Positions 1-12,390 of a stretch of 64,000 nt of DNA are shown here, in pieces. How positions within the stretch are numbered: the stretch's first letter is position 1; the number at the start of each line of letters is the position of its first letter. The notes beneath the pieces were generated by a model that had not been told where the DNA came from, did no database searches, and saw only the letters and a program-made list of their open reading frames with translations. The DNA lies in NCBI GenBank assembly GCA_030248225.1, contig JASANE010011659.1, forward strand, positions 62,001 to 126,000, given 5' to 3'. This DNA is from Trileptium ribeirensis (lineage: Eukaryota; Nematoda; Enoplea; Enoplida; Thoracostomopsidae). The position numbers were made by a program, and so were the translations under genes.

Positions 1-535
1 GCTGCTCTGTCTCAATATTGTTTCTTGTTTCCAATTGAAATAGCTACTGCAGTCAGCCTTATGTTGTTTCTTTATTTTGTAAATCAATTTTTCAACGTAC
101 AACCTTCAGATACAACAATATTGATTTTAATGGACGTCATCGTTCAGTTTCATTTTTAATAGCTCATTTATGATTTAAAAACTTTTTATTTCATTGAAAA
201 TAGTCTAGTAGTTTCTGACCGCGTGCACAACTCATTGTTGCAAATGAAGCCCTATGTATGTGCGCTTTTATAAGAGAATATACATGGAATTTACCAAACC
301 GGATCTATAGAGCGATAAATTTAAATTGGAAATATATTAGCACTGCTTAGTGCTCATGCAAGATCTTGTGCATATAGTGCCTAATTTCCCAAATCGCTTG
401 CTCTCAATAAACAGAAATTCCACTTAATACGTTTTACTATTTTGCACGATGTATTATATTAGGGATCGGAATGACTCGTAATTTTTAAAATTGGGTCAGC
501 TAGATGATTATGGCAGCCGGTTCTACTCCAGTTAG
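1..535. other. No recognisable gene
   Basis: AT-rich sequence. I see no long open frame, repeat or RNA gene here. If the exon proposed at 536-664 is real, this stretch is intron of a gene that starts outside the window. Confidence 0.4.
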
Positions 536-664
536 GTCGGCGAGATAATTTCCCATGAACTTGTAAGGCTCAGTTCGGCTTTATTCGAAAAGCTCGACGA
601 ACGATATTCCAAACTCAACAAAGAATTGGCAGCAAAATATTTAAGAAATACTTTCGTTATGTAG
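536..664 (+). CDS. Possible last exon of an upstream gene (partial)
   Basis: After a plausible acceptor (pyrimidine-rich stretch ending in TAG at 535) a 42-codon frame runs to a TAG at 662-664. It reads as an amphipathic, charged helix-like peptide (for example ELVRLSSALFEKLDERYSK). The composition looks more coding-like than its surroundings, and the frame opens exactly after the acceptor. There is no upstream exon in the window and I recognise no family. It could equally be a chance frame. Confidence 0.25.
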   Translation, partial: VGEIISHELVRLSSALFEKLDERYSKLNKELAAKYLRNTFVM

Positions 665-910
665 TTATTCTAATTATAATAAATATATTAGGTTATTAAC
701 TAACCTACGACGACAGCAATTCTGGCTTGACACAGTTGCCATAAAACTAGTACTTGAATGGATCTCAAAAATAATATTTGGGAGTACTAGATATTGTTGG
801 TTCATGTGAAACTGATCCTGATTCGTACTTACCTTTGCCCCTAAGTAGCTAATATTGACAATAACCTGATCAATTTGTCTGTGAATTCTCTGGAAAAATG
901 ACAACCAGCA

Positions 911-2085
911 ACCAAATATACACTAAACGAGCAACCACCTGAACGAGGATGTATCTAGTGCCATTATCTATATTTATACTTTTCTATCACCTTAGTTGTC
1001 GTATGACGGATAATTACTGGCGCTTTTGCAAAATATACCACGTTTTCCATGTATCCGAAAAAGTTTAGAAAGAATTGCAAACTATTCAGGATTTTTCGGG
1101 AAAATAATTTGTACAAAACTTGTACTCTTCAGATGATTATTAATAACATCAATCAAATATACACTAAACGAGCAACCACCTGAGCGAGCATGTATCCTGC
1201 GCCATTATTTATGTTTTTACTTTTCTATCACCTTACTTTTCGTATGGCGGATAATTATTGGCACTTTGGTAAAACATTTCCCATACATCTGAGAAACCTT
1301 GGAAAAAATGCAAATAATCGGGGTTTTTCGAGAAAATAATTTCTTCAAAACCTGTACACTATAGTTGATTACCTATAACACCAATCAAATATACACTAAA
1401 CGATCAACCACCTGAGCGAGCATATATCCTGCGCCATTATTTATGTCTTTACATTTCTATCACCTTACTTTTCGTATGGCGGATAATTATTGGCGCTTTG
1501 GTAAAACATTTCCCATGCAACTGAGAAAGCTTGGAAAAAATGCAAACAATCGGGGTTTTTCGAGAAAATAATTTCTTCAAAACTTGTACACTATAGTTTA
1601 TTACCTATAACACCAATCAAATATACACTAAACGATCAACCACCTGAGCGAGCATGTATCCTGCGCCATTATTTATGTCTTTACTTTTCTATCACCTTAC
1701 TTTTCGTGTGGCGGATAATTATTGGCGCTTTGGTAAAACATTTCCCATGCAACTGAGAAACCTTTGAAAAAATGCAAATAATCGGGGTTTTTCGAGAAAA
1801 TAATTTCTTCAAAACTTGTACACTATAGTTGATTACCTATAACACCAATCAAATATACACTAAACGATCAAGCATCTGAGCGAGCATGTATCCTGCGCCA
1901 TTATTTATGTCTTTACTTTTCTATCACCTTACTTTTCGTATGGCGGAGAATTATTGGCGCTTTGGTAAAACATTTCCCATGCAACTGAGAAACCTTGGAA
2001 AAAATGCAGACAATCGGGTTTTTCGAGAAAATAATTTCTTCAAAACTTGTACACTATAGTTGATTACTTATAACACCAATCAAAT
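911..2085. repeat. 232-bp tandem repeat, about five units
   Basis: Five consecutive units begin at 911, 1152, 1384, 1616 and 1848, and the array breaks off after 2085. Each unit starts with AATCAAATATACACTAAACG and carries the same internal words (ATGGCGGATAATTATTGGCG, CTTGTACACTATAGTTGATT). The last three units are nearly identical, while the first is more diverged and about 9 bp longer. This looks like a small satellite or a minisatellite inside a larger repeat. No unit has a long ORF. Confidence 0.93.
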
Positions 2086-3013
2086 TTTGGAACGATTGCG
2101 CCGATTCAGCTTAAACGTTCCTCGCTCAGTACTCCTGTTACAGGAATATATATTTGATATTTGTTGCTCGCAATACAAAGTTAGAGTGTGGAACAACTAA
2201 GCTAATTTTATCAAAAACTGGTTAAATCATGCTATTATCAATCGATAAATTGGCACTTTACATTAAAAGCGGCCACATATTTAGCTTAAGTACCTGTATA
2301 CTATCGTAAGCCGGGAAATTGTAAATATTTTCTTACATATTTTTGTGCGAAAAATCCAGGAAATACTTTTCGAAAAATTTAGCTCAGATATTTGTTGATG
2401 GGAAATGCTGTATGTAGGTTTCTGCAATTGTACGATTTTAAGATGGGAGAGCTTGATTGCGTAGTCTGGAGTATTAATTCATCGGACCATTCTATAAACT
2501 GACCGGCAACCTAGCAAAGACATCAACGCTGAGTGATCATAATATACCATGTCGTTATCAAGTGTATCAGAGTTTTTAAAACTGAAATACTCGAAGTATA
2601 AACTGTAAATAAAAGTAAATTCTTATGGTGATAAAATTGGAATTTTAAACTTTCGTCAACTTTAATGAACACAAATATACATAGATAAATAGAATGTCGA
2701 ATTGTGGACCTGAAAACAATGTAAGAGCTTTGCAATACCACCTTCAAAGTCCTAAAAATTCAAATGTATTGAGCTCAATGGTTTTTGTGAAGAATGTCGT
2801 AAAGAAAATTCAGCTCGTTCCGCTGAGGTAAAAAAAGTGTAAACACGATGATGGAATTCTTTTATCTGTTTCAACTCTCCTTTAACCTAAACATAAAAGA
2901 CTACGTCGAAGCTTAAGCTCAAGTATAAACACTAAGGTTGGCCTTGCTTCAGTACTGAACATCAAGTTTTTGATCTACGACACTCATCATCAATTGTTTC
3001 ACCTTACAATTAG
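2086..3013. other. No recognisable gene
   Basis: AT-rich unique-looking sequence with only short frames on both strands. I see no domain signature and no clear repeat. Confidence 0.4.
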
Positions 3014-3430
3014 GTATAGGCGTGGGGACACTTGCCGTTGACATTATCCCGATTTCCAATCTGTACAACATTAGTTAGAAGCGCTTCTGTTTATACATTT
3101 GAAATTAAAACCATAATAATATCTCTATATACAGCTTTAAGGCAACTAATTTTTCGAACTAAACATTATATTATTCTAGACAACTTGACGACGTTTGCCA
3201 AAAACTCCAAAAAATACCGGGCAACCCAGCTGCCGACTGGCGGACAGCATCGTTATCTAATATTTAAATTCAGTTTACATTTAAGTAATCATTTTGTGGT
3301 TTCGCCAAGAAAATTAAATTTGTCTGGAGAGTTGTTCAATTTTTTCTCGTTAAAAATTGACTTTTAACCTCGAACTTTGCTTTTTTGCGGATGCGCTTTG
3401 ATATTTTTGTGTCCCCACAAAAGCCTATTT
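3014..3430. mobile_element. Putative MITE with GTGGGGACAC termini
   Basis: The left end reads ATAGGCGTGGGGACACTT and the right end, reverse-complemented, reads ATAGGCTTTTGTGGGGACAC. This is an imperfect terminal inverted repeat of about 20 bp around roughly 0.4 kb. A 111-codon open frame at 3032-3367 (+) lies between the ends but resembles no transposase and is probably fortuitous. No convincing target duplication was found and no second copy was noticed, so the call is tentative. Confidence 0.4.
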
Positions 3431-3654
3431 TTTGACGACAATATTCGAATTATCGACATAGATTAGGTTTCATTTGTTTGGCTTCATATCATTGTTGACA
3501 TTTGGGTATCTAAGCAAAGTTCCGGAACGATGTTGTTAAGCTAGAAAAGACACGAATTGATTTATCAAATTCATATATCAATGACTAGTATTATTTGTAG
3601 ATTCGTTTGACCTACAATCAATACAATCAAAGACAAATGGCGTATACATAAAAC

Positions 3655-3846
3655 GGCCCTAGTAACCCTAAAGGGCGGTACAAAAAAACCAGCTTAGAGC
3701 GGGGGTTCGGGGGCATCCGGCCGAGTTTAGCTTAGGCTTAGAGCATGTCTCATATAAAGACCTTAGCTTAGGTTAAGGCTTAGGCTTAGTGTATCGGGAA
3801 CGGCATGGCCTGCATTTTATTTCCGCCCCTCAGGGTTACTTGGGCC
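3655..3846. mobile_element. MITE family A, copy 1
   Basis: About 192 bp bounded by inverted repeats GGCCCTAGTAACCCTAAAGG and CCTCAGGGTTACTTGGGCC. It shares its interior (CAGCTTAGAGCGGGGGTTCG, GAACGGCATGGCCTGCATTT) with copies near 15402 and 21472. The flanks CATAAAAC and CATAAAAT suggest an 8-bp target duplication with one mismatch, as hAT-type elements make. Too short to code; presumably moved by a transposase elsewhere. Confidence 0.85.
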
Positions 3847-4383
3847 CATAAAATATATATTATCACGTCTGTGAAATATAGAAGACGCATGTCAAACGTT
3901 TGCTGCATCAGCAGCGACTGTGATAAATATATTAGACGTATCGGAGGCACACTAGGCATCCCTGTCGCTTCGTTTTATGAAAAATCTTCAAATGTCATAG
4001 GTAACAATGCACACAGAAATGATATCGAGGCGAAGTAAACCGTGTGTCAACTTTGCTCGATTTTTAGGCTGCGTTTCAAATACAGTATGTATATACTTAA
4101 ATTAAATATATTTATATTCATGTCAAATATATCTATATTCATGTTAAATATATATTCAGCCTGGAGTTAACATCATATGTGCCCAATATCCATGGCGTAA
4201 ATGGTCTCGCCAGGAGGGGGATGCTCAGCGGCGGAGGGGAGACAGGTTGGGTAGGAGGTGTAATCAAAAATTTGTCTCGTAATATTGAAATGTTTTCTCA
4301 TAATTTACCGCATCTTCCAGAAAAACTTTTGTATATGTATAGACATATATACACAGATCATTGCACCAAAAAGAGGGAGTTTC

Positions 4384-5060
4384 ACTGACGCAGCATACGC
4401 TGATGATATCGCCATTGCATCTTCTTTGCTAGAGTAGTTGCAGTTAATTGCGAACACAGTCAACAATTCCGCTAAACATATCGGGCTGATAGTAAATAGC
4501 GCAAGACCAAATTGCTTACATGTTGTATGAATACGCAAAGTGACATCCAGCTAAAGAAAACGGACATGGAGCATGTAGAGAGCTTCTGCTACCTATATAG
4601 CTAGCGGCTTAACTTTCTCAGGATCGTACCAATTGGAAATAGCCAACCGTATTAATCCGGCAAGCAGCACGTTTGTGGCAATGTGGCAGTTATGGAGATT
4701 CGTCGAGGTGTCAACAACAACAAAAATAACCATCTACAATGCTGCAATTCTGCCCATTTTTTATTACGGGAGCGGTACGTGGCCTATCAAACGCAGTAAC
4801 CTCTATCAGCGAGACTCATTAAATCCGTCGTCAGCGCATCGTTGGGCTGATAAAGTTTAATAAAACTGCAACTGCGCTGCGTAGAAGGACCGGCCATTAT
4901 ATCCTGCTACAGAACAGACTCAAGCAAGATTGTATTCGTTTTACTGGTCACGTTCTGCGCATGGCCGAACAGTGAATTCTTCGCAAACTGGTCACCGTAG
5001 CTACTCTTTTCGTATCGAAACGTCCACGAGGCAGAGCATTAGAAACATAGCGACGGCAAG
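4384..5060 (+). pseudogene. Non-LTR retrotransposon reverse transcriptase, 3' fragment
   Basis: Remnant of the palm-to-thumb and C-terminal part of a non-LTR reverse transcriptase. At about 4390 one frame reads AYADDIAIASS, the catalytic YADD box. After frame changes come typical downstream blocks: GLIVNSAKTKLLTC, then an open segment at 4633-4860 with TKITIYNAAILPIFYYGSGTW (the conserved LYGSETW block), then CIRFTGHVLRMAEQ near 4930-4970 (the W-GHVLRM block). Several frameshifts and stops make it dead. The fingers, endonuclease and 5' end are absent. The motif order fits the jockey/RTE/CR1 group. Confidence 0.85.
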
Positions 5061-5756
5061 TCATTAGAGATTCCGATTAAAAGTAAATTAAATAATAAAT
5101 TAAATTAATAAATGCGCAAAATAGTAAACTAAAATAAACAAATATTTGCACCCTTTATTTCATCTGAAATTAGATAAGATGAAATATTTAAAGAACGGAA
5201 AGTAATTTAGTAATAGTTCCAAAGACTAAATAAGCTCAGTACATTGCTAAGCTCCAGATTCGCCGAGTCTTGAAATGATACCGACCTGGTCCATGAGTTT
5301 CCATTGTTGGGGTGTCTGTGCGAGATTTAACGTCTTCAGAAGCTGCTATATGAATGCGAGCGTGCTTTGTAGTCATAGAAGACTCTGGAGATACTGAAGT
5401 CCATGGAACGTAAAGCCCATAAAATGCTTTAATTGTATAACGTTGACCCTAAACCTTGGCTTGTCAGGAAAGCCACGTGGCCTAACCAAAGCCATAGTGG
5501 GATTTACATGCAAAATCCACCATGGACCTCTGCATGGATGTTCCAGTTTTGTATAGTTACACTCTTAGATCTCTTTAGTCAGAAAATAAGTACTCGATCG
5601 CCTACTGTAAATGTGTGGTTTTTAGTATTGCGATCGCAATACGATTTTGTTTGTTTATGACTTAGTAATAACTGTTAATGTAATTTTCAGTGCAAACGAT
5701 AATTTTTAGTTACCTATCTCGCACAGGTTTGCTCACTATTAACTATAGTTCCAGTA
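5061..5756. other. No recognisable gene
   Basis: Transition between the reverse transcriptase fragment and the gypsy pol remnant. Short frames only. It could contain the 3' end or LTR of the gypsy element, but no LTR pair was identified. Confidence 0.35.
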
Positions 5757-8740
5757 TCAGAAAACAAGCAATATCAGACGGTAAGCAAGGATCCCACCAG
5801 AATAGTAGTAAAATAGGCTTTCGTAAGACGACTCCTGCGCGATAGTTCTATATGCAAAAAGTACAAACGCTAAGTACTCAGCCAAATCATTATGGTTTGC
5901 ATTCATATACATGTATAGCATGTTAGACATAGTATTATTAAACTTTTCTGCCAACCCACCAGATGCTGGATTAAAAGATGTGTCGATTTTGCGTCTGTTT
6001 AATAGAATACAATTTTTTAACCACGTCATTATGAAAGCTAGTTCTGCGACCACTTAGTAGTTGTTTAGGCGCCCCATGGACAAACATAAAGTTCTGCACT
6101 ATGAGTTTCGAAATAATTTTAGCAGTTATGTCAGATGTTGCGTATGATTCAACCCATTTAGTTAAATATATTCGCTGATAAAACAATATATTTTTTTACC
6201 ACGCTTTATCCATAGAATTGGACTAAAGCAATCAATTGCAATTCAATTAAATGGTTTTTTTGCCTCAAGTGGTTGTAATGGTACTTTACTTATTATTGCT
6301 TCACCTACCTTAGTTTGATAAGAGAGACATCGTTTCACGAAGTCAGATAGCCCACTATTTATTTTAGGTCAGGTAGTAATGTTACGTAATTTTGCTTAAT
6401 GTTTTATATTACCTAACCGACCTCAAAAGATATCGTCATGATGAATTTATATAATTCCCGGACGGAGTGCCGGAGGCACCACGAGCAGAAATTTTATTCT
6501 ATTAAATTTGTATAGGATCCCGTTGATGAGATTGTAGTTTTTTATGATTTCAACAGAAGTGGTGTTTGATAAGTTCTCGATTAATGATTTAGTTTCATGA
6601 TCTTCAATTTGTCGCTGCTTAATTTGGTTTAGATGTAAATGTGCCACTGTGGCAAGTTGTATTTTATAGAATTGCAGTTATGTAGCATGTTTGAAGTTGT
6701 GGGACTTGCAGCGCAATGTGGTGCGCGAGATAAGGCATCAGAGACGCAGTTGTGTGTACCAGGAGTGTACTCTATAGTTAAATCATAATCTAGAAATTTT
6801 AAACCCCAACGACTTTAATCTCGGTGAAGTTTGCTAATATTTTAGCAGTGACTTCGGATGCCTATGATCTGTGATCACAGTGAATGGTTTCAAACATAAG
6901 GTCGAAAAGTATAGGACTACCCAAATAATGGCAATTTCTTCTTTTTTAGTAACTGGATAGTTTAATTCTGACTTTTGTAAAAAATGGTCAGCGTAATCGA
7001 CGGGTATTAAATTAATATCGTGTCTTTTGCTCATCAAAGCACCTATTCCTGTCCCGCTATCATAAGTATGTAGGATAAAGTCTTCCGTAAAATCAGGAAA
7101 AATAATCAAGCAGGCTTTAGATAGATATGATACTAGTTGTTCGAAAGTTTCGGTGCAAAAACTTGTCCTAACAAAGTTGATGTCTTTACGCAGTAGCTTA
7201 TGCAATGGCACAGCAATCGCAGCATAACGAGGAACAAATCGCCTGTAATAGCTAATCGTATATAGAAATCATTTAAGTTCTATATTATCAGTAGATGTAC
7301 CATGCGATTTTATCTCTTTGACCTTTTTAGGGTCAACTTGAAGTCCGCCTGTGCTAACGATATTACCTAAAACGAAACTTCGAGCTTAGAATGTCGCAAT
7401 AATAATTTTAAATTTTTAATTATGCATTTGTAATCGAGAAAGTACTTCCTGGATGTGTTTAAGGTGATCCGGAAATTGCTCCGTGAAGATAACTGCATCG
7501 CCTATATAACATAAGCAAAATTTTCTACGACCTTTTCCGTGAGTCTATAATAAATTGCAGATGCGTTGCAAACCCCAAAAGGCGTTACTTCCCACTCGCA
7601 TAGAGCAGAGTAAGTGGCAAACGCTGTCTTTCTCTGTTATCATCTTTCAAGGCTACTTGCCAGTAACAATTCTAACGACGCAAATTTCTTAGCCCAACCT
7701 GGAACATCATGTAAGTCCTTGCAATTACGGAATAAATAGATGTCCTTCTTAGTGATCTTATTTAATGCTCTGAAGTCTATGCAGAATCTTGTAGTGCCAT
7801 CCTTTTTCGGAGCAAGAAAAACTGAAGTTTACCAAGAAGAGCACGAAGGAACAATAACTCCAGATTTTTCCGTTTTGGCAACAGGCTGATCAATGATTTG
7901 TTTCCCCGATGCAGAGACACGATATTGTCGACATTTTACAGGCCTTTATACTCCGAACATAATGTAATGTTTGACGGTATCGGTTTTTCCTAGGTTGTGA
8001 TTACATTGCGCGAACACATCATGACAATCGATTAGTAATGTGAGAAATCTATTTTTATGTTGGATCAATTACTTACAACAGTCATAATGTTTTCTAATTG
8101 TTTGTTAAAGTTTAAAACATCAATAATCGTGCTTTTTTTAAGTTTCCAGTTACCTTGGGTAGCTGGGACTAAGTCACGACTTAAAGAAAGATGGTCATTA
8201 GCCTCAAGTTTATATGCATCTGCTACGTGAGTATTTTTATAAAGAGATATTCGGTAAAGTTTGACGTTGCTTAGAACAAAGCCAGCGTAGCCATCATTAG
8301 CCGTAGTTACAATTAACTATGTTAGTAATGATCGTTTAGCTAACTTTTGATACTGATGTTGTAAGGTAACAAATCTTGTCTGTATCGAGATTATGCGATA
8401 CTGCGATAAGTATCCGTCAGATTGTTGAGCATAACTACTGTTTCTGTAGCCGTTACAATATATGGGCTAGCAGTTTTTCCGATCTTTACTTTTGTACCGG
8501 ATAGTTGCAATTCATAGCTTTGATAGTCCAAAATGTCGTTTTTGACAGTCGACGCCAAGTATGCTAGAGTACGGACAACAAATATCCTCTGTTATTGTGA
8601 AATCATGTACATATGTTTTAATACCAATTTTAATATGTATTAAAATAATGCCCGCGAATTCTAGATCTTCCGCGCAAGCTATGGAAGATTGTTTATACGT
8701 TGTGCTTGCCTGATATAGTAGATTATAGTGTAAAAGCATC
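5757..8740 (-). pseudogene. pol: Ty3/gypsy-type pol remnant (PR-RT-RNase H-IN)
   Basis: On the minus strand the pol domains occur in Ty3/gypsy order, broken by many frameshifts and stops. 8739-8512 ends in ILGVDCQKRHFGL, like the end of a retroelement protease. About 7800-7740 reads DGTTRFCIDFRALNKITKKD, a reverse transcriptase block. About 7340-7250 has GGLQVDPKKVKEIKSHGTS and YYRRFVPRYAAIAVPLHKLL. 7211-6834 is RNase H (PDFTEDFILHT, SELNYPVTKKEEIAI, FTVITDHRH). 6647-6447 fits the integrase N-terminus. 6186-5757 is the integrase core in two overlapping frames (TKWVESYATSDITAK, NPASGGLAEKFNNTMSNML). The second integrase aspartate region reads LSGRRTSF, with the usual D lost. A gene capture or active copy is excluded by the number of breaks. 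Confidence 0.93.
6834..7211 (-). pseudogene. RNase H segment of the gypsy pol
   Basis: This is the longest intact frame of the element (125 codons). It runs from the RT-connection motif PLHKLLRKD through the bait-like segment FEQLVSYLSKACLIIFPDF to the RNase H core. LHTYDSGTGIGALMSKR stands where active elements have DASGTGIGAVLSQ, so the first catalytic aspartate position is disturbed. FTVITDHRHPKSLL closes the domain. It belongs to the pol remnant around it. Confidence 0.9.
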
Positions 8741-8801
8741 TAAACAAATATAACTCCCGGTGTATTAAAACTAAAGACTGCGCTTTGTGAGTCCAAATAA
8801 T

Positions 8802-9308
8802 GCGGCGTTCACGTTATAATGTCCCCGCTGTTTGGAACTTTTGACCCCCTGTAGTCGCGACCCTACCGTATAGACAGTCAGGGTGACACCCATACTGTAA
8901 ATAAAATGCCGAGGGTGTACGACACACCCTTAGCTACTAAATTTTTTCTAGACAGTGTCGTACACACCCTTAGCTACCAATTTGGCGCGAATTAACTATA
9001 ACGGACACCGTCTGTAGCGAATGCGGTTTATTAGTCAACTGTCCTGTGGAGTTTTTCCTAAATTCTCGATATTTGTATCTAGCCCATATGATCATTGCTC
9101 AAATAATTCCGAACAGTGTCAATAAAACAGCCAGAAGACACGGTGTGCCTGACACTGTCGGCAAGTGGTAATACGCGTAACTAGCTACCGTTGAAAAAAT
9201 TTATTAAAAACATGGGGTGTCTAAGACACCCTGTTGTCAACAGTGTGTCTGACACTGTGTGGGGTACATAGGTTCCAAACGTTGGGGACATTATAACGTG
9301 AACGCCGC
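8802..9308. mobile_element. MITE family B, copy 1 (upstream side of the gypsy pol)
   Basis: 507 bp ending in 25-bp inverted repeats that begin GCGGCGTTCACGTTATAATG. The flanks ATAAT and ATAAG suggest a 5-bp target duplication with one mismatch. The interior repeats words such as CACACCCTTAGCTAC and ACACTGTCGG but carries no transposase. Four copies lie in the window (also near 36532, 58611 and 59582). The insertion sits just upstream of the protease-like end of the gypsy pol, so it is probably nested inside that older element. Confidence 0.92.
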
Positions 9309-10914
9309 ATAAGTTCTAGAGCGGTTTCTGTTACCTGTATTCAATGCACTAATTTATTATCCGTGATCCAAGTTTTAACCATTTCGTCTATGCCTGGTGA
9401 TATATGTGGACATGGTAGTGCGTACGACACTGGTACTAAGTTTCTTGTTCCTGCTAATAAGAATCAAATTTGATTTATAAACTCCACAGAAATACACTCG
9501 TAACAGGTTTTATTAATTTTGTGATTCCAGTGAACTCTAATTACGTTAACAGTGAAACAATCAAAAATAGCTGCCTAACAGAAAATTCCCGCGCAAACAT
9601 ATTGCCACGTTGTAAAAATGTTCAAAGTGCTTATAGACAGGGCTATTTTTAGAAGTTATTGGACGACACATAGACGTGGCTGCCTGTTGACACATAGTTC
9701 ACGGCAAACTGCCCTAAATATTTAAGTTCCTATTTGCATAATTTCTAGTTAGTTGCGTTTAAAACTTACTGTATCATTATTTTTATTAGATACTGGAGTA
9801 GGTTTTATGATTTTATTTTGTTTTTGAGGCAAGAATTGTGTTAAATTTGTATCAAAAAAGTTACCTGCTGCATTTTCTTCTGTGATATAGATTCTGTTGG
9901 AAGTCTTACAACGTATATCATTGAGTAAGGCTGTAGCAAAGGTAAATGAACCTTGAACATGCATCAGTTAAGAAATGTCTTCCAGCTATTTCACCTGTGT
10001 GTGAAGATTTGTAATGGAACTTGCAGAATTTAAGGTTAAGTATCGTTATATTGCTTCATCGGTTAAACAAAATGTTTGGTTAATGTTACAACTCGCATCG
10101 TCTGTTAAGTCTGTACACAGTAGCGTTCCATCAAACGTAGCAATAGTGCCATATTGTAATATTAAGTTATATGAAGTGTTACAAACGTCACAGCAACACT
10201 ATTTGTATTTTATCTCAAGGATCTGTCTTGTTGACAAAGTGGTTGGTGAGCCCTGGTTCAAAGTGTTGCCCTTAAAATGATGTAGCCTGTTTACTCGATG
10301 GTATTCGTCATATGTCACAGAACTTAATAACTTTTGATCCCTGATAAGGCCTTTTGGTCTGAAAAATCCCGCTTTAGTGCAAATTGTATAAGTAAGCAGT
10401 ATACATTTATAAGCTGGTATTTGTATTAGTTCAGTTCTTGGTGCCATTCATCCGATTGTAGTCCGAAAATTGAATTGATCGTCTTACGATTTCCACGAGT
10501 CTGAGACCTGAATAAGCCGTCAATTCGTCTGTGAAATTACTCTATTTCTAAGCCATAATTCACTGCTTTGGTATTTAGAGTATTTGTAGTTTTTACTGCC
10601 CCTATTAGATCTCTCTGTGAGTCAAATTTTACTTGTTAAGTTTTAGTTTGACTAAGACGTGATCGTAAAGTTGCATGACTATTGACAAGTTGAAATAATG
10701 CAAAATTTCATGTCATCTAACTCAAGTGTATGGTCCGAAATTTTAGTCCTTTCACATGTTTCTATCGGAACTCTGGTTGTCCTTCGTCTTTTTCAGCCAA
10801 TTTTAATGAGTCTTCAAGCGACTTGCTATAATTATGCGTCTTGCTTTCATTACTACTAATCTTGCTTTTTCGGCCTAGAGCGAAATATTTTCCCTGTAAC
10901 ACAATCTGCTGAAC
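9309..10914 (-). other. Possible gag-side remnant of the gypsy element
   Basis: If the gypsy element is continuous across the MITE, its gag and leader should lie here on the minus strand. Minus-strand frames at 9964-9749 (71 codons, lysine/asparagine rich at the C-terminus) and 10447-10199 (82 codons) are the best candidates. I see no zinc-knuckle CCHC motif, no major-homology region and no LTR, so assignment rests on position only. Confidence 0.25.
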
Positions 10915-10934
10915 TGAATGTAATATATATTTTT

Positions 10935-11127
10935 TCAGTAGTCCGCCCGGCTATCAAACCATGAGACATAGCTGCTCTCGGCTCGCACAAACACGCTAGC
11001 ATATCTTAGCTATTAAGTTTATTTATGAAGGGTCGGATGTGGCTGTGTCGTTTTGTCACGAACCGGAATTGGGTCTGCTACAAAATTCGGCCCTAGGTGC
11101 ACACACATTAAGGTAAATGATGCATAA
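10935..11127. mobile_element. MITE family C, truncated copy
   Basis: This stretch is similar, in reverse orientation, to the left end of the fuller copy at 52283-52958. Shared words include GGCTATCAAACC, GAGACATAGC and TTATTTATGAAGGG, and it has the terminal motif AAGGTAAATGATGCATAATTT at the right. The opposite terminal repeat is absent, so it is a one-ended fragment. Confidence 0.75.
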
Positions 11128-11189
11128 TTTACAGATAACTGTTCAATGAAATTTAGGATAAACCATAAGAACTAATTCAGAGGTATGAC

Positions 11190-11335
11190 CCACTGCAATA
11201 TACATATATGTATATGTATGTATATATATGTATCTATATACATACATATACAACTATATAAATATGTACATAATATATATAATAAATAAATAATTATATA
11301 TACATAATTATTTATTTATATATTGATTGAATATT
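11190..11335. repeat. AT-rich TATG/TACA microsatellite
   Basis: Low-complexity tract of TATATG, TACATA and AATA words with internal self-complementarity, able to fold into hairpins. Typical simple repeat with no sign of coding. Confidence 0.85.
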
Positions 11336-12390
11336 ATATTATATGAATATATGTTACATAAATACATTTATGGGTAAGGTCTACAAGCAGTATATGTCCA
11401 TTTTTCTTCAAACTTGTATAGATTAACTTTGCTTGACCTTGGGTGCACATTCCCGGATGGATTGTCAATGCCAGTTTCGCTGCTCCACCGCCGTGTCCGG
11501 CTGTAATCCAGATGCTGTAAAATATCAGCATCCAGTGATTGATACCGTCACTGCTTAGATTGTTGTTCTTTTGATCGCTTACCAAGTACGTCAAACATGT
11601 AGTTTTGCTTGGCTACCAGGCTAAGGGTATTCTATCCTCACACGGCTGTACCATCGTAGTCTGCCCTCGTATTTTACTAGCTATCGGAACGATCCTCAAA
11701 CCATCTCTTTAAATACACATACATTTGGGCTGGTTAAATATTGATTGGCCTGTCGGTCGGTTTAGATTGCGAATGCCCAATACGATGACGCTTCCAGTAT
11801 ACTCATTTGAGAACAAAAATCCTCGACAAGACTGAAATCTGGTGTTCTTGCTACTACGTTTATATTTTATACGTCATTAAAAATCCTTGTATGTCCTTTG
11901 GCGACAAATCACATTTCGCGATGCAGTCACGACTTCGCTGCTGAAATTTCTATTAATGACCCTTATAAAGCATTTTCTCGATAGCTATGAGCTGACAAGG
12001 GTTCACGGATTCGATACACCATTTCATGACATTGTACAAACACATTATTTTAATAGTATAAAACTCAAGAACAGCAACATTCATAATCGATGCATGATTG
12101 ATATAGTTTGGCAATATAGCAATATCTCACCAAACCAATGTTTTTCTCTGCCAATTTTCAATCAGAAATGGGCACCGACATATTTTACATGTTTTTGGGC
12201 TAAAATGGTTCTCCATAAACCTTTTCTTCGCGCCAAACCAACTTGCTTTAAACAACGTTGAACAATGCGTTTGGCAGCGTTTTGAATAGAATTATCAACG
12301 TGCTTCTACACTGTTAAATCTGACCACATGTTTCGGTACCGAAATGATTTCCTAATTTCTCGAGTATTGTTCAATTTATATCCATATATG
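11336..12390. other. No recognisable gene
   Basis: Frames of 86 (minus, 11334-11594) and 124 codons (+, 11887-12261) occur but show no domain, splice context or codon pattern that I can support as coding. Confidence 0.4.

Noticed and set aside
3032..3367. 111-codon + frame as a gene
   Set aside because: It lies wholly inside a putative MITE and resembles no protein family.
11887..12261. 124-codon + frame
   Set aside because: It has no domain, no splice partner and no compositional support; long frames are expected by chance in 64 kb.
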